From Hypomyces perniciosus (Eukaryota > Ascomycota > Sordariomycetes > Hypocreales > Hypocreaceae), in NCBI GenBank assembly GCA_008477525.1, contig SPDT01000001.1, positions 4,588,001-4,652,000 of the forward strand: DNA of 64,000 nt, written 5' to 3'. The translations under genes and the position numbers were made by a program. The notes below the pieces were generated by a model. That model searched no databases and was not told where the DNA came from. It saw only the letters and a list, made by a program, of their open reading frames with translations. Below, in pieces: positions 42,172 to 53,270 of the stretch (position 1 is the first letter of the stretch; every line of letters starts with the position of its first letter).

Positions 42172-43934
42172 AGGGTGGTCAAGTCCCTATGAATTTTGCC
42201 GGCTAGGCGATTTGAGCCAGTACGACGTTTGCTCTGCATCCTGTGTATGCAACTACCAGGTGTAAGTCGCTGGATGGTCTCTGCTCCTGCCTAAGAAGTG
42301 CTTAGCTGGGAACTGCTGTGACTCATATATTGCAGCCTACTCCCTTAGGTTTAATCTCGGACGCTGGCATAATGAAATTTTGAAAATCGCCAAGGCATAT
42401 GTATTTTGTATATCGTCTTTAAGATCATGTCATGCATACTATGTGGGTCTATTGACGCAAGAAAAGACTGCAAGCGAAAGAGGAAGACGATTATGAGCGA
42501 CACTGTAATAGGTCGACCGAAACAGGTGTCTAACAGTTTAGGTTCGGAAAATTGGTCAGAGCATAAACCATATGTGCCACATGTGGCTTTTACCGTGCCC
42601 CTACTGTGGTTCATATGTACTCATTAAGCCAGAAGTAGCTGTTTGACGGGCTTACCCCCAGGCAGGCAACTTATTTTTTCCTGTTCCTGCTTTCCCGCGA
42701 GGCAATTTCTGGATTCTTCACACTACACAGTCAGTACTGGCTATTATAAATCATACTGATGGCACAGCGGCTAACCAGTTATTTACATGTATGTACTTTG
42801 TGTGAGAGTGTAAGCATTATGTTCGCACTAAGCCAGCCCCACACCTCATCCACAAATGGTCGTCTCATATTAGCTATAAACCAAAAAAGCGGACACTCGA
42901 CCCCGATATGGCACAATCGACGCGCTTAGGCTCAAATATTTCCTCCCCTTTTGGCTTTTCGGCCATAACTAAATACTTATGTATGTATCCACCATTACCT
43001 TGAAAAAAGAGAGACCGTGTGCAAAAAAGAAGCCATTTATGCACATAACTGTACATGCATGATGTTGGTTTGATGGTTCGATCCGGAATACTCAAATCGC
43101 TGCGCGCTTGGCGCCAAACCAGCTTGTACATGTGGAGAGCTCGATGTTTGTGCAACCACCCGCTCCATCTGGTCTTGTTTTACTAACAGAAATTAAGGCC
43201 AATGAACAACAGTTATGTGAACAATGGCCAAGACGATGCGTCAGTCTTCACTGAGGAGACAAGCATTTATCATTGACTAATCAATTCCATATATAGTACT
43301 TCGGAACCACATGAAGCTGTACTTGAGATGTGCGTGTACATGTAACAGTCCGGTGACATTAACCTATATAGAGGCATACACTGTATGTATTTCTAGAGAA
43401 GGGAGGATGATCCTAGAATATTTTTGCGGTGTCTGGTTCTAGCCCGCCGTCATTGACGTGTCGCATCTCCCCATTCTTCTTTGGATATGAGCCTAGTCAC
43501 CCTATATACGTGAAGTAAAATTCATTCACTTCTCTCCGACAAATGAAGGCTATACTACACACAACACACATACAAATGTGTCGGTTACGCCCCGCAGAAG
43601 GAGCACTATTAATCTATTACATAAACACCAGCCATGCGACCGTTATCTTTATCATTCCTATTTCTCTCAGTACATTAGCGGCGTCATAGATGCGGCGGAT
43701 GTATCCCTGGCTTGGCTGTTGGCGTGGTTGTCCAACTGTGAACGCTGCGGCTTTATTGCTTGTGAATACCGTAACGGCACTGTCCTCGCTTGAGATGCGA
43801 TCGCTGCCGTTTGCAGCAGATGCTAATTTTAGCTGCGGACCAAAGATGTTCCGATTGCATGGAAACTTCCGCGCGGAGTGATATGACACGAATGCGTTTC
43901 AGTACTCTCCCGTTTTGAGGACGTCCTATTTACT
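42172..43934. other. long intergenic stretch, nothing recognised
   Basis: About 1.76 kb with only short ORFs on both strands. I see no protein family, LTR or inverted repeat. Confidence 0.35.
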
Positions 43935-46356
43935 ATGGCGGATCGGTCACAGATCATCAAGGACAATCCTATTGGAAATGGCCTTGATGGCCTTCGCGCT
44001 TCTTTCAAGTCGATTTTCAGAGGCGCAAGCATCTCCTGCGGTCTAAATGCTCTGGACCAGCTTGAACAAGAGGGTAAGGAGTGGTAACCCAATATTTCCT
44101 TCCAGTCATGCTTGTCTAATCGTCATGAAGATCTCCAAAACCTCATAATTGACCTTCTCTTGGCTCTCCAAAGCCTCCGAATATCTCGCCTACTTCGTTC
44201 TAGCAGCGGTGGCAAGAATCTCCTGAGCGATCTGTCAAAACTCAATTCCGCAGTTAACTCAGACGACCTCGACCTCGAACGAATTAAACCTCTCTTGAGG
44301 TCAGCCCTCGCCGAAAAGCCAGACGATGCCCTTATATGGGATCGAGTCTATAACGTCGTCACCGAATCGACTCCGCCTCCCCGTCCCATAGCGTCTTCCC
44401 TCCACCAAACTCCATGGCTACGCAATACCAGCAGCTTCGCAAACTCGTCCGAGCACCGCAAATATGTGGACGATGTGCTGAAGGGGGAGCTTGGCTTGAT
44501 GTATGTCGGGCTCCGCAACTTCCACGACACATACTTTGGAGGCGTGACCGACCTTGGGATGACATCTCGAGCATTCTTTGACGAGTGCATAGAAGGGGCC
44601 GATCCGCTCTTTAACGACAGTGGCTGGAAGGAGTGGCCCAAGATACAAAAGAGAAACATGTTTTGAGTTGGCTCCTCAGCTTCAACGAAAAGCTGGCGGC
44701 ATTCGCAAAGAGTCATAAGTCACTTCAGATGCGTCAACGAGGATTATGGGCAAAACCCAATGATCTTATTGATGGTTCTGTGGCAAAACGAAAGATGGAT
44801 GCTGGCTATTTTGATCACGTTTCGGCTCAGCAGCGAGACTTCAAATTCCACTGGTCTCAGGTCCTAGTGCCAGGAGAGCTAAAAAGCAACTCATTTGCCG
44901 ATAAACCCTCAGACGCATGGCTTGATCTAGGAAGATATGCTCGAGAAGTCCTTGCAACACAAGATACTCGTCGTTTTGTTTTGGGCTTCACTATATGTGG
45001 CTCTTTGATGAGAGTCTGGGCGTTTGACCGACTTGGGGGCATTGCGTCTGAGCAGTATGACATTAATCAAGATGGGCTGCGGTTTGTGTTTACGATGCTT
45101 GGATTCCACTGCATGAATGAAGATCAGCTCGGATTCGATCCGACTATTAAGACAAGGGCGAACCACGAACGTTTCATCGAGATAAAGCGAGACGGTTCGA
45201 CGGAGCCGGAACGGATCATCATCGACAATGTGATACAGCGGGCGCGTTCGGTCGGAGGCCGAGGGACCACCTGTTGGAAAGCCCATCTTGTAGGGCGTCC
45301 GGAGGTACCGCTGGTCATCAAGGATTCATGGCAATACCCAGAACACGATGAGGAAGGCGAAATGCTGGCTGAAGTGACTGCTCAAGGTGTCCGCCATGTG
45401 GCCCGGCTTTATCACTACGAGACGGTTCAAATTTCCGGATTCGATGATGACATCTGGAGCAATGTCTGAGGAGGGCTGGACGTAACAAGAGCCACAAATT
45501 ACCGTTCAGAACGCCCAATACCGCAAAAGAGCACCAGATCCGATGTATCCAGACAAGGCCGCAGCACCACCCCAGCTGTCAGCAGGAAGCGATCATCTAG
45601 TCAGGCTGGTGGTGTCTATCTGCCTCCTCCTGCCAAACGATCTTGTTCGACGTCTCCAACGAAAGCTGCCAGTGCGCTTGCAAATCTGGTACATCGGCGT
45701 GTTGTTCTTCGAGATTACGGGAAGCCCATCTACAAGGCGAGCTCTCGATTGGCTCTGCTTGCTGCGTTTGAGCGCTGCATCGAGGGACACTAATCCTTAC
45801 ACAAGGCAGGCTTCCTTCATCGAGATATCTTGATTAACAATCTCATGATCAATGAGGACAAAAATAACCCTTCCTGGCCTGCTTTTCTGATCGACCTTGA
45901 CCTAGCTATCAAAGTGTCACGAGAGGCTATCTCGGGAGCAAAGGGGAAAACAGGCACGAGGGCTTTCATGGCAATTGGGGCGCTTCTGGGTGAGCAACAC
46001 TCGTTCATGCACGATCTGGAATCATTCTTCTGGGCCCTATTCTGGATATGTATTCACTATAACGGACCGGACAAGAGCAGGTCGTTCAAAAATCTGATGA
46101 ATGGAATTATGCCGACATGGAAGAGTTGGCAAAGTTGAAGTTGGGTACAGTGCCTGATGAAGAGATTTTTAGAAAGACAATCACGGAATCCTTCACTGAG
46201 TACTTCACATCATTAATTCCTTGGGTGAATAGACTACGGAGGATGGTGTTTCCGAGCGGCGGGAGATGGAAGAGGGAGAACAGAGAATTATACGTTCAAA
46301 TTAGGGAGATCCTCCAAGAGGCTCGAAAGGATTCAAAAGTGATAGCGGAGATATAA
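43935..46356 (+). pseudogene. FunK1-type fungal protein kinase, several lesions
   Basis: Exon 1 is 43935-44073 and a 57-bp intron precedes exon 2 from 44131. The frame shows the FunK1 order: a helical N-terminus, FHWSQVLVPGELK, an elongated kinase N-lobe (WKAHLVGRPEVPLVIKDSW), LHKAGFLHRDI with HRD, FLIDLDLA in the DFG position, GTRAFMA, and FWALFWICIHY. Lesions: a one-base frameshift near 44640; TGA 45467-45469 with the frame continuing; TAA 45791-45793, only nine codons before HRD; and another frameshift near 46085. All core kinase residues seen are intact. Function of the family is poorly known. With four lesions it is best called a pseudogene. Confidence 0.8.
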
Positions 46357-46784
46357 TATCGTTGGCCTGTGTCTTATTCTTGTTTACTGTGTTCTCTTCA
46401 GCTGAGCTCCAGCATCGCATACCAGGCAAGGGATCAATGTTGTGCTGGCAGGGGTACGCGATAGTCAGAGGGAAACATCTCAGTATTGGATTTCGGTAGG
46501 GTTGGGCTTGGAGTTAAGCGGTTTTAGACATCAGTTATGCACAGGCGTTTTGTAAGATTAATTATTTACAAATTAGGCGAAAACTTCAAGAAACTTGAGA
46601 TCATTTGAGAGCATAGTAGCTAGAGAATTCATTTCTAATACTATTTTTTACCGTGCAGTGCCTTCATCCAATTTTATTCCCATTTTTTCCTACCCGATTC
46701 AGAATAAATCATCAGTAATTGCTCGTGCCTTAACACCGCGAAGAGATCTTATCAGCGAGCATTGTATCCCTGCCCAAAGAGCGT
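46357..46784. other. intergenic, nothing recognised
   Basis: About 430 bp between the kinase pseudogene and the MITE. No supported feature. Confidence 0.3.
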
Positions 46785-46786
46785 TA

Positions 46787-47223
46787 CAGTCTCCCCCCTG
46801 AATGATTCACACCTTGGTACTTCTAAGCCAGTTTTTAGCCAATCAAAAGTGCGTTTAGTGGTTGAGGGTACTTCTAGGGACTAGATCTCAAGTTAAAAAA
46901 AATATATAAAGACAGGGATTTCCTTGTACTTTAAAGTATCATTTTTTGCGAATGTAACTGTTACTTATACTAGCCTTAATAGTAATAATATTACCAAGGA
47001 ATTAAATATATAAATAAATATATAAAAGCTAAATCCTATAATTTTAAGTCTATTTTATATTTCTCTTAATATAGGTGTTAAATCTATATAATCTTTCATA
47101 GAATATTATTATTTTAGCTTTATTAGTAATTAAGATACGTATACGTCAGTTAATAGCAAGTTACGTACCTCTACAATTAGTGGGGCTAGGTAGTCAAGTG
47201 TGAATCATTCAGGGGGTAGACTG
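46787..47223. mobile_element. 437-bp MITE with Tc1/mariner-type ends and TA target duplication
   Basis: The ends are inverted repeats beginning CAGTCT, with a shared core CCCCCTGAATGATTCACAC. The element is flanked on both sides by TA (46785-46786 and 47224-47225), as expected for Tc1/mariner-class insertion. The inside is very AT-rich (46900-47150) and has no coding frame, so it is a non-autonomous element that needs a transposase in trans. Confidence 0.82.
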
Positions 47224-47370
47224 TATTTACGGAATTTATCGACCAGCTACTGCATCACTGCGGTAGGTGGCAGGAGCCTAAATCAGTCTTGATTATGGAT
47301 AATGCTTCTATTCACCGTTCGGAGAAAATCGAGCAATTATGTGCTGAGGGGCACATTGATTCTATAACGT
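47224..47370 (+). mobile_element. fragment of a Tc1/mariner-like transposase
   Basis: About 130 bp align with 52039-52170 in the transposase relic at 51.4-52.4 kb: FIDQLLHHCGR, the MDNAS catalytic block, then EQLCAEG. Nothing of the transposase is seen on the other side of the MITE. It is a small remnant with no coding capacity. Confidence 0.75.
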
Positions 47371-47758
47371 TCCATGGAATCACGTGAACTTACCACATCT
47401 TCTAAACGTCCTCATATCGTAACCCTAAGTCAAGCAACCTGACTAAGCCAAAAACTTTTTTTGGCTAACGTTACAATTGGGAGACTGGGGATTTCTGATC
47501 ACGGACTACCTGTACTCCGTACATCCTTTTATATGCAGCTCCTCACAATCCAGAGTAGCGAAATCAACGACGTCTTGGCTTCCGTTGACCAGGCCTCTGC
47601 CGATGTTGATATTTGAGAGCAATACCACCGGCATACCAACCTTGAAGCGCAGAAATGGTTCATACCTGTGCTGTCTCAAAGCGGTCAGCGTACCGTCAGC
47701 CCGTCTTTCGCCGTGACGTCAGAGATGTGGACGAGCTGCCTCGTTAAAAGCAACAAAG
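47371..47758. other. intergenic, nothing recognised
   Basis: About 390 bp. Contains one TACTCCGTA motif at 47513-47521. Confidence 0.3.
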
Positions 47759-48043
47759 TCAAATGGTGGTCTTCAGCTCGCGCAGCTGGTCTGTGTTGTA
47801 CTGGGCCACCTTGGAACAGGTAGGATACAGCCTAATCGCTCTCGTCAACTCCTTTATCTCCCGGTTAGGGTTTGCGAGCACCATAACGTCGTCGTAGGTG
47901 AATGTGCCAGATCGAAATCTGTTGAGTATCTCGATGAAGAGGGGCTCCCCCCCTTGGATCCCGGGTAGCAATAACTTGACAGCCTCTGAAAGCGGACTCA
48001 CGGGTTTATTTAATGTTTCTCCATCCGAGATCTCAACACGCAT
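47759..48043 (-). CDS. hypothetical protein downstream of the Ulp1-like gene
   Basis: ATG 48043 opens a frame of 94 residues, probably helical (LSEAVKLLLPGIQ, FIEILNRFRSG, REIKELTRAIRLYP). It lies 160 bp behind the Ulp1-like gene on the same strand. It could be part of that transcription unit or a separate fragment. No family is recognised. Confidence 0.3.
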   Translation of the reverse strand: MRVEISDGETLNKPVSPLSEAVKLLLPGIQGGEPLFIEILNRFRSGTFTYDDVMVLANPNREIKELTRAIRLYPTCSKVAQYNTDQLRELKTTI

Positions 48044-48203
48044 GGCCCCTGGCCTCTTTCATTACCTCGCTCGGCCGTTCTAGATGGTGGTTTTCAACAT
48101 CGCGCTCCCGCCTTTCTGAAGGGGAGAAACAATGATGCTCATGACATGTGAGTCTTCTAGAACACAAATTAATTTGCAAGTTTTACCCAATGTTCCCACT
48201 CTC

Positions 48204-50125
48204 CTAACCGTTGAGACGCATTTTAATGTCACTAATTGTCTGCAATAATGATTCATCCTCCGATGTCCAGCTTGGTATCTCCTTAACGAGGAAAATCTCT
48301 GCTTGATGGAGTCTTTCTGCTGCTTCAGCTATCTGTTCGCTGATTTTTGCATCAGTGTTATATTCCGTTTTCTTCAAAACACGCTCCCTGATTGTTTGGA
48401 TCACGCGAAGAATAGGGTTCGCTATCGAGAATGATCTCCTCTGTTGCCGGAGCTTTGACACTGTGCTTTTAGCTATGGTGCGCATGAGCCCCGGAATATC
48501 GGCTAGCGTCGCTTCCTGCGGCAAGTTTATCGCCGTACATGCTGGCGCGCTCTGATCTGATTGCTCTGACGGTGGCATCAGCAGCCTTAAGAACACGCAA
48601 CGCCACAAAGCAACGTCCATCTTCGCTGGAATGGGAATTCCGGCTACCTGATGATAGCCAAGGGCTGTAGAGATAACACCACAGGCGGATTTGTCCGTCT
48701 GCCTTATGGGCGAATTGTAGACAACTTCTGGCTTGTCCTCATGTGGAAAATTAGCACCAAAAAAATCCAGGGCTATTTTTTGGGCCTTTTTTTGGTGGTG
48801 ACCATCTGGTAGTGAATCGTGAATCTGAAGAAAGTCGCGGTGCCCATCCAAGACTCCGAGAACCCAGTGAGATGTTCCCTCAATGAATATCGGTTGTATT
48901 ATCTTCGACCGAGGAGCCAAAGTTCTAAGGCGAGAGAGAGTGCCTGAGCTCTGGGAATCAATGACACAAATTTCCTCCCCCGCAACATTTTCGAGAATCC
49001 TTAATGCATTGTTCACAACGGCGTCGTTTAGGAGACCCTGGGGATCCCTGAGACACCTTAAATTTTCGTCGCTGACCGAATAGCGACATCGTAAAGTAGC
49101 TCCATGGTCTTCGTCATCTGCTAATGTAATGGCATGGCAATCGGGTGGTGACTGCCTCGGCGCTTTGATATCCTTAGACTTTGGGCTCTCCCGTGTCTGA
49201 CTGCTCGCCAGCCTGCACCCTGTCGGCGGCAGCTTAGCAACAAACCCCTGCGATGACGGCTTGTTTGATGAATCGATGCTGCTGCAGTGCGTGGAACCAA
49301 GTGAGGTGTTGGGTCCTTCCTCATCTCCCACTTGACTTGATGCATCGTTCTTTCGACTGATTGGTGTCTGAGGTGATGTAGATGTACTAGTATGTACTGT
49401 TCTGGGTCGTTTTGCGTCTTGCGCTAAATTGTTACCTCTTCGTTTCCGTCGATAACCTTGTTGCTCAGGAGAAGGGGCCACAGATAGTAGCTTGTCAAAC
49501 GGATCGTCGAAATGGCCAGCGACCTCTGCGGAAGGTATGGACTGGTCCACCGTGGTTTTGCTCAATCCCGAGTCTCTCACGATGATGGTCTTCTCGTCAA
49601 CCTGTTCCTTCAGTAAAGGGCCGCTGTTGTCCTCGACGTGGCCATGATTGCCTATGATCATTAGACAGACGACACAAATGCGCGACCAAGGTTGGTTCAT
49701 ACCATGAATAATTTTTATTGCGATCCCTACTATCTGTTTATTTACGGCGGTATCCAAGCGTGACCCACGACGGTTCACTCCGGGCTCCGCGAACTGTTTT
49801 TGGGCCTGCTCCAACGCAGTCTTGGCTTCGCCCAAGGGCACAATTGGGCAAATTCCACCAGATCATCTAGAGAACCCTGGGTTATATTCCCGGGGAAGGC
49901 TCGCGACCACTCTTCTTCTCTGATTCCCCACTCATTGAGGGCACGATGTAGCTTTAATGTCTTCGGTGGGGGCTGAGGATCGAGTACACGCCGCGATTCT
50001 GGGGTTTTCGGTGGAACAGAAGGCTGAAGAGCCATTTCCTTGAGTCGTCCAGAGATGTGAAGGTTACTGTCTACCTTCCACTTGTCATACAAAGCCATGT
50101 GTTCGTCTAGCTCAGTTTCGGACAT
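48204..50125 (-). pseudogene. Ulp1-like cysteine protease (C48), one frameshift
   Basis: The gene starts at ATG 50125. After 95 residues the frame must shift by one near 49843 (EFAQ to VPLGEAKTALEQAQ), where an A of an A-run seems lost. A 51-bp in-frame intron at 49652-49702 (GTATGA...TCATAG) is likely. A long Ser/Pro-rich linker has basic stretches (GYRRKRRGNN). The protease domain then follows with SHWVLG (His), HDSLPDG (Asp) and a Gln...Cys block, QTDKSACGV. This is the Ulp1/SENP catalytic order, used to cleave SUMO or related conjugates. C-terminal helices follow. Stand-alone Ulp1 genes of this type often sit in repeat-rich fungal DNA. Apart from the shift the frame is clean. Confidence 0.7.
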
Positions 50126-51405
50126 CGTGATGTTGGTTCTTGTCGCTGAAGCACACTAACCTCGTTTGTACAACGAGTGCGAAATCGTAGCGGGGAATTG
50201 ACTACATACTGTGGCCGCATCGACAAACAAACCATTTGCGTTTGAGAGATCCGATACGGATCTCTCTCCATTTATCTGTTCTACGGAGGGTGCCCCCACT
50301 GTCTGCAAGAGCTGTGGTATGTTACCACGGAGACCGGGAAATATTCGGGGCTTGATGGAAAGCCTGCTATTGGTGGAACTGTTATTTCACCCTGGACTAG
50401 TCCGAAGCTTACGATGAGCACGAGTTCGTTCCAAATGCGGGTCAGATGCGGGTGAACTGTTAGGTATCTGCAGGCACGTTATTCCTCCATTTTAAACGCA
50501 GTTAACAGGCTCGTTTACTTCTCTACAGTCTCCCTATGAGAGTATGATTGTTCGCGCAGATCGGTCCGCTCTCGCCCGTCTAGATGATACCGGTCATACC
50601 GATGATCTTAGCCTTCAGAACGCGTTGGGATCTTGATGTTGACCCGGAAACCCGCTTCTGGGATCTTGGCTGGATAGGTGATTGAAGCACCCCTCGAATG
50701 GCTTGCCCGAGAGTGATATGCGCCGGCAAACCGAAACGCGTCAAGTAGTAATCAACAACGGCACTTCGAGGAAACACCTGTGTGGCCGCAGGGTCTGTTG
50801 AACATGTATCATCCCTACGCTTTCCTTGAACAGTGCTAGGGCTCGCCGGGGTTAACAAAATACTCGTACTTTGAATCAATACGCGTGAGTACGAAGTGCG
50901 GGGAACCCATGCACGGGATCACAGTTTGACTGGAGCCCCACTGTGCCCCCTACAGCACTAAATATAGAGGTGCCTTGGCCTGCTCGACCCAACCTTCTCC
51001 AGACTGAGTGAGTTTTCTCGCATTCCGTTTTGCATTAGTTCGAATTACACGAATGACTTCGAATTTTGACCTCAATGCCTACATATGCAGTAACCCTCCA
51101 CAGATACAGTAGAGGGCGAAACGAGTTTCCGCATTTTTTAGTTTTAAAACATTCTGAGCACGGACCAGTCTTGTGGCGCAATGTGGATGATACAGTGCCG
51201 GGCTCAAGCCGATGTGTACTTTTGAGAAGGTGCCTTAACGTAGGCCGGAATTGGACCTTCCACGGGGCATCAGGCAGTTGCAGTAGACACCTAACTTCTA
51301 AGGCATAGAGATATTGCCCGTCCGGTTTAGGCCATCCAGTAGGCAGCGACATCTATTGGAACCACGCCGTCAACAAAGCCAGAACAGGCTTGTCGTTGCT
51401 GATAC
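50126..51405. other. intergenic before the transposase relic
   Basis: About 1.28 kb. A 53-bp stretch at 51126-51178 is repeated near 61974-62025. Other ORFs have no support. Confidence 0.35.
51126..51178. repeat. short dispersed repeat, copy 1 (copy 2 at 61974-62025)
   Basis: The cores TTTTTTAGT.TTAAAACAT, GAGCACG/AAGCACG and GACCAG/GGCCAG are shared with 61974-62025 in the same orientation. It is probably part of an old transposable element. Confidence 0.6.
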
Positions 51406-52395
51406 ATGATATCGATGGCTCCGCAACTTGCTGCCTCTCAACATGAACTGATGGATGCGATGATCCAGAAAGATTTGCCGACTAACGAAATAGTCACAGT
51501 TGTCGGTTGCAGCGAACGCACAGTACGCAGAAAGCAATCGAAACGACGATACTCTGGAACGATGGAAGCACCCTCCAGCCGTGTCGGTTGGCGCAGTACT
51601 ATTACACCTTACATGCGAGAAATCCTACATGAGCAGCTAATCAAGCAGCCTGACATGTTTCGATGTGAGATGGTCGATTTCCTATACGATAAGACCGGAG
51701 TAGAATTGTCGCCTTACAGCGTCGGCCGGACCTTGACGGCCATGGGATGGTCTAGGAAAACGACCCGCCGTGTGGCAAAGCAACGAAATCACGAGCTATG
51801 AGATTTATATCTACATAGGCTCTTGGAATACGAGACCAATCAACTAGTCTTTATTGATGAGTCCGGTTGCGACAAGAAAGTTGGACAAAGACACTGGGGA
51901 TGGGCCCCGCGAGGATGCACGCCAGTGTAGATCAATGGGTTCAATCGTGAGCAAAGGTTTCAGATTCTCCCAGCGTATACACAGGATGGTGTATTGTTCG
52001 CGCGTATATACCCAGGATCGACAGACAGCGAATTTTTTTATGACTTTATTGAACAGCTACTGCATCACTGCGGTAGATGGCCTGAACCTAGATCGGTCCT
52101 TGTCATGGATAATGCTAGCTTCCACTGCTCAGACAGGCTCAGGCAATTATGTGCCGAGGCGGGGGTCAAGCTGCTCTACCTGCCACCGTACTCGCCAGAC
52201 TTTAATCCGATCGAAGAGTTCTTTGCAGAACTGAAGGCATACATCAAGAAGCATTGGAAAGGGCACGAGGACCTGATTAGGGAGGATTTCAAAGCCTTCC
52301 TGAGGCTATGTGTCGAGATTGTGGGCTCTCGCCGGGCAAGTGCTAGAGGTCACTTTCGCCATGCTGGGCTGTCTGTAGAGGAACCTCTCGAGTAA
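51406..52395 (+). pseudogene. Tc1/mariner-type DDE transposase, two in-frame stops
   Basis: One frame of 329 codons from ATG 51406 to TAA 52393 carries a helix-turn-helix N-terminus (NEIVTVVGCSERTVRRK). The catalytic blocks are FIDESG, VMDNASFH and YSPDFNPIEEFFAELKAY, the DDE/D triad of Tc1/mariner elements. TGA 51799-51801 and TAG 51928-51930 interrupt it; both are explained by C-to-T changes (CGA, CAG). There is no frameshift. I could not find terminal inverted repeats within a few hundred bases. The enzyme is not made as one chain. Confidence 0.85.
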
Positions 52396-52455
52396 ATGCT
52401 CTGCAAGTCATATTATCATTTAGAAAGAAAATGCACACGCTCTATTGTATTATAT

Positions 52456-53270
52456 CTAAGCTTCATCTACCCATTTCTTCACGTCTTCAACAAATGATCT
52501 CGCAATACCTCGCATTACGCCTTCTTTGACATAGAAGTCAACATCTTGGTCGGCATACACGTGCTTGAGATCGAGCCCTTGCTCTAGGGTGATTGTACCC
52601 GCCTTCCAGAAGGCTGTCTTCCAAGCCTTGTTACTAATCTGAGTGCCTCCCACGCGAGAGGCCTCGAAAACTACGTCGCCTCGTAAGAGGTCCCGACAGC
52701 TTGCCTCCTAGAGGCACGGCTACCGCCTCGCAAGAGGTGTTGCCGACGATGACACACTGCCTCCCGCGCGAGAGGCCTCGAAAACTACGTCGCCTCGCAA
52801 GAGGTCCCGACAGCTAGCACTCAGGTTTTTCCCCTCTGTAAGGAGGGTTTTTCATCCTGGTGCCTGGGGCCCTGGGCCTTAGGTGACCTTCTTTCCTTTG
52901 TAAATTGAAATGTAGCGAACAGCTATAGGGTCAACACCTCCGGTTATTCTCTAGCAGCTTGCTGGCTAGTTAGGCCGGTTCTGAGTTAACAGGACCACGT
53001 GGAGGTGGCCCAATATCTCATCTATGGATGCGATAAAGACCTTGGCCGGCTCCTACCGACCTATTGCCCAGATGGGATTTGTGTAACTAGCTTACTTATG
53101 GTCGTTAATATTAAAACAAACAAACAAACAAACGTACAGGTTCAGAAACTTCGATGGACCTTTGAATGATAACCTGCGCTGCATCTAGTGTACTAAAAAC
53201 TAGAACATCACCGCTGGGTCGCTGACAACAATGGAATCTGGTTGTTTTTTCTTGGGTCCTTGTACATGAT
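52456..53270 (-). pseudogene. unidentified fungal gene interrupted by a LINE-tail element
   Basis: The minus strand at 52653-52456 encodes a C-terminus with WKTAFWKAGTITLEQGLDL and VDFYVKEGVMRGIARSFVED. On the far side of the inserted element (53134-53230) the minus strand continues with VLVFSTLDAAQVIIQRSIEV. Further upstream PDSIVVSDP fits after a one-base shift. Together they read as one gene of unknown function split by the insertion. Low to moderate confidence, since I do not know the family. Confidence 0.4.
52650..53134 (+). mobile_element. short element with LINE-type 3' tail and five or six small hairpins
   Basis: The first 190 bp contain a run of short imperfect palindromes of the form GCCTC-loop-GAGGC (loops of 3-8 nt). 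Next are a larger hairpin-prone segment (TTTTTCCCC...GGAGGGTTTTT) and a 3' part similar to the LINE 3' UTR at 39950-40095 (TTTCCTTTGTAAATTGAAA; GGGATTTGTGTAACTAGC). It ends in (ACAA)n at 53115-53134. No ORF. It resembles a non-autonomous (SINE-like) element that borrows the LINE 3' end, or a strongly 5'-truncated LINE. Confidence 0.75.

Noticed and set aside
52456..52653. Possible end of a DUF3435 Starship captain
   Set aside because: The conserved-looking C-terminus shows no tyrosine-recombinase motif that I can identify.
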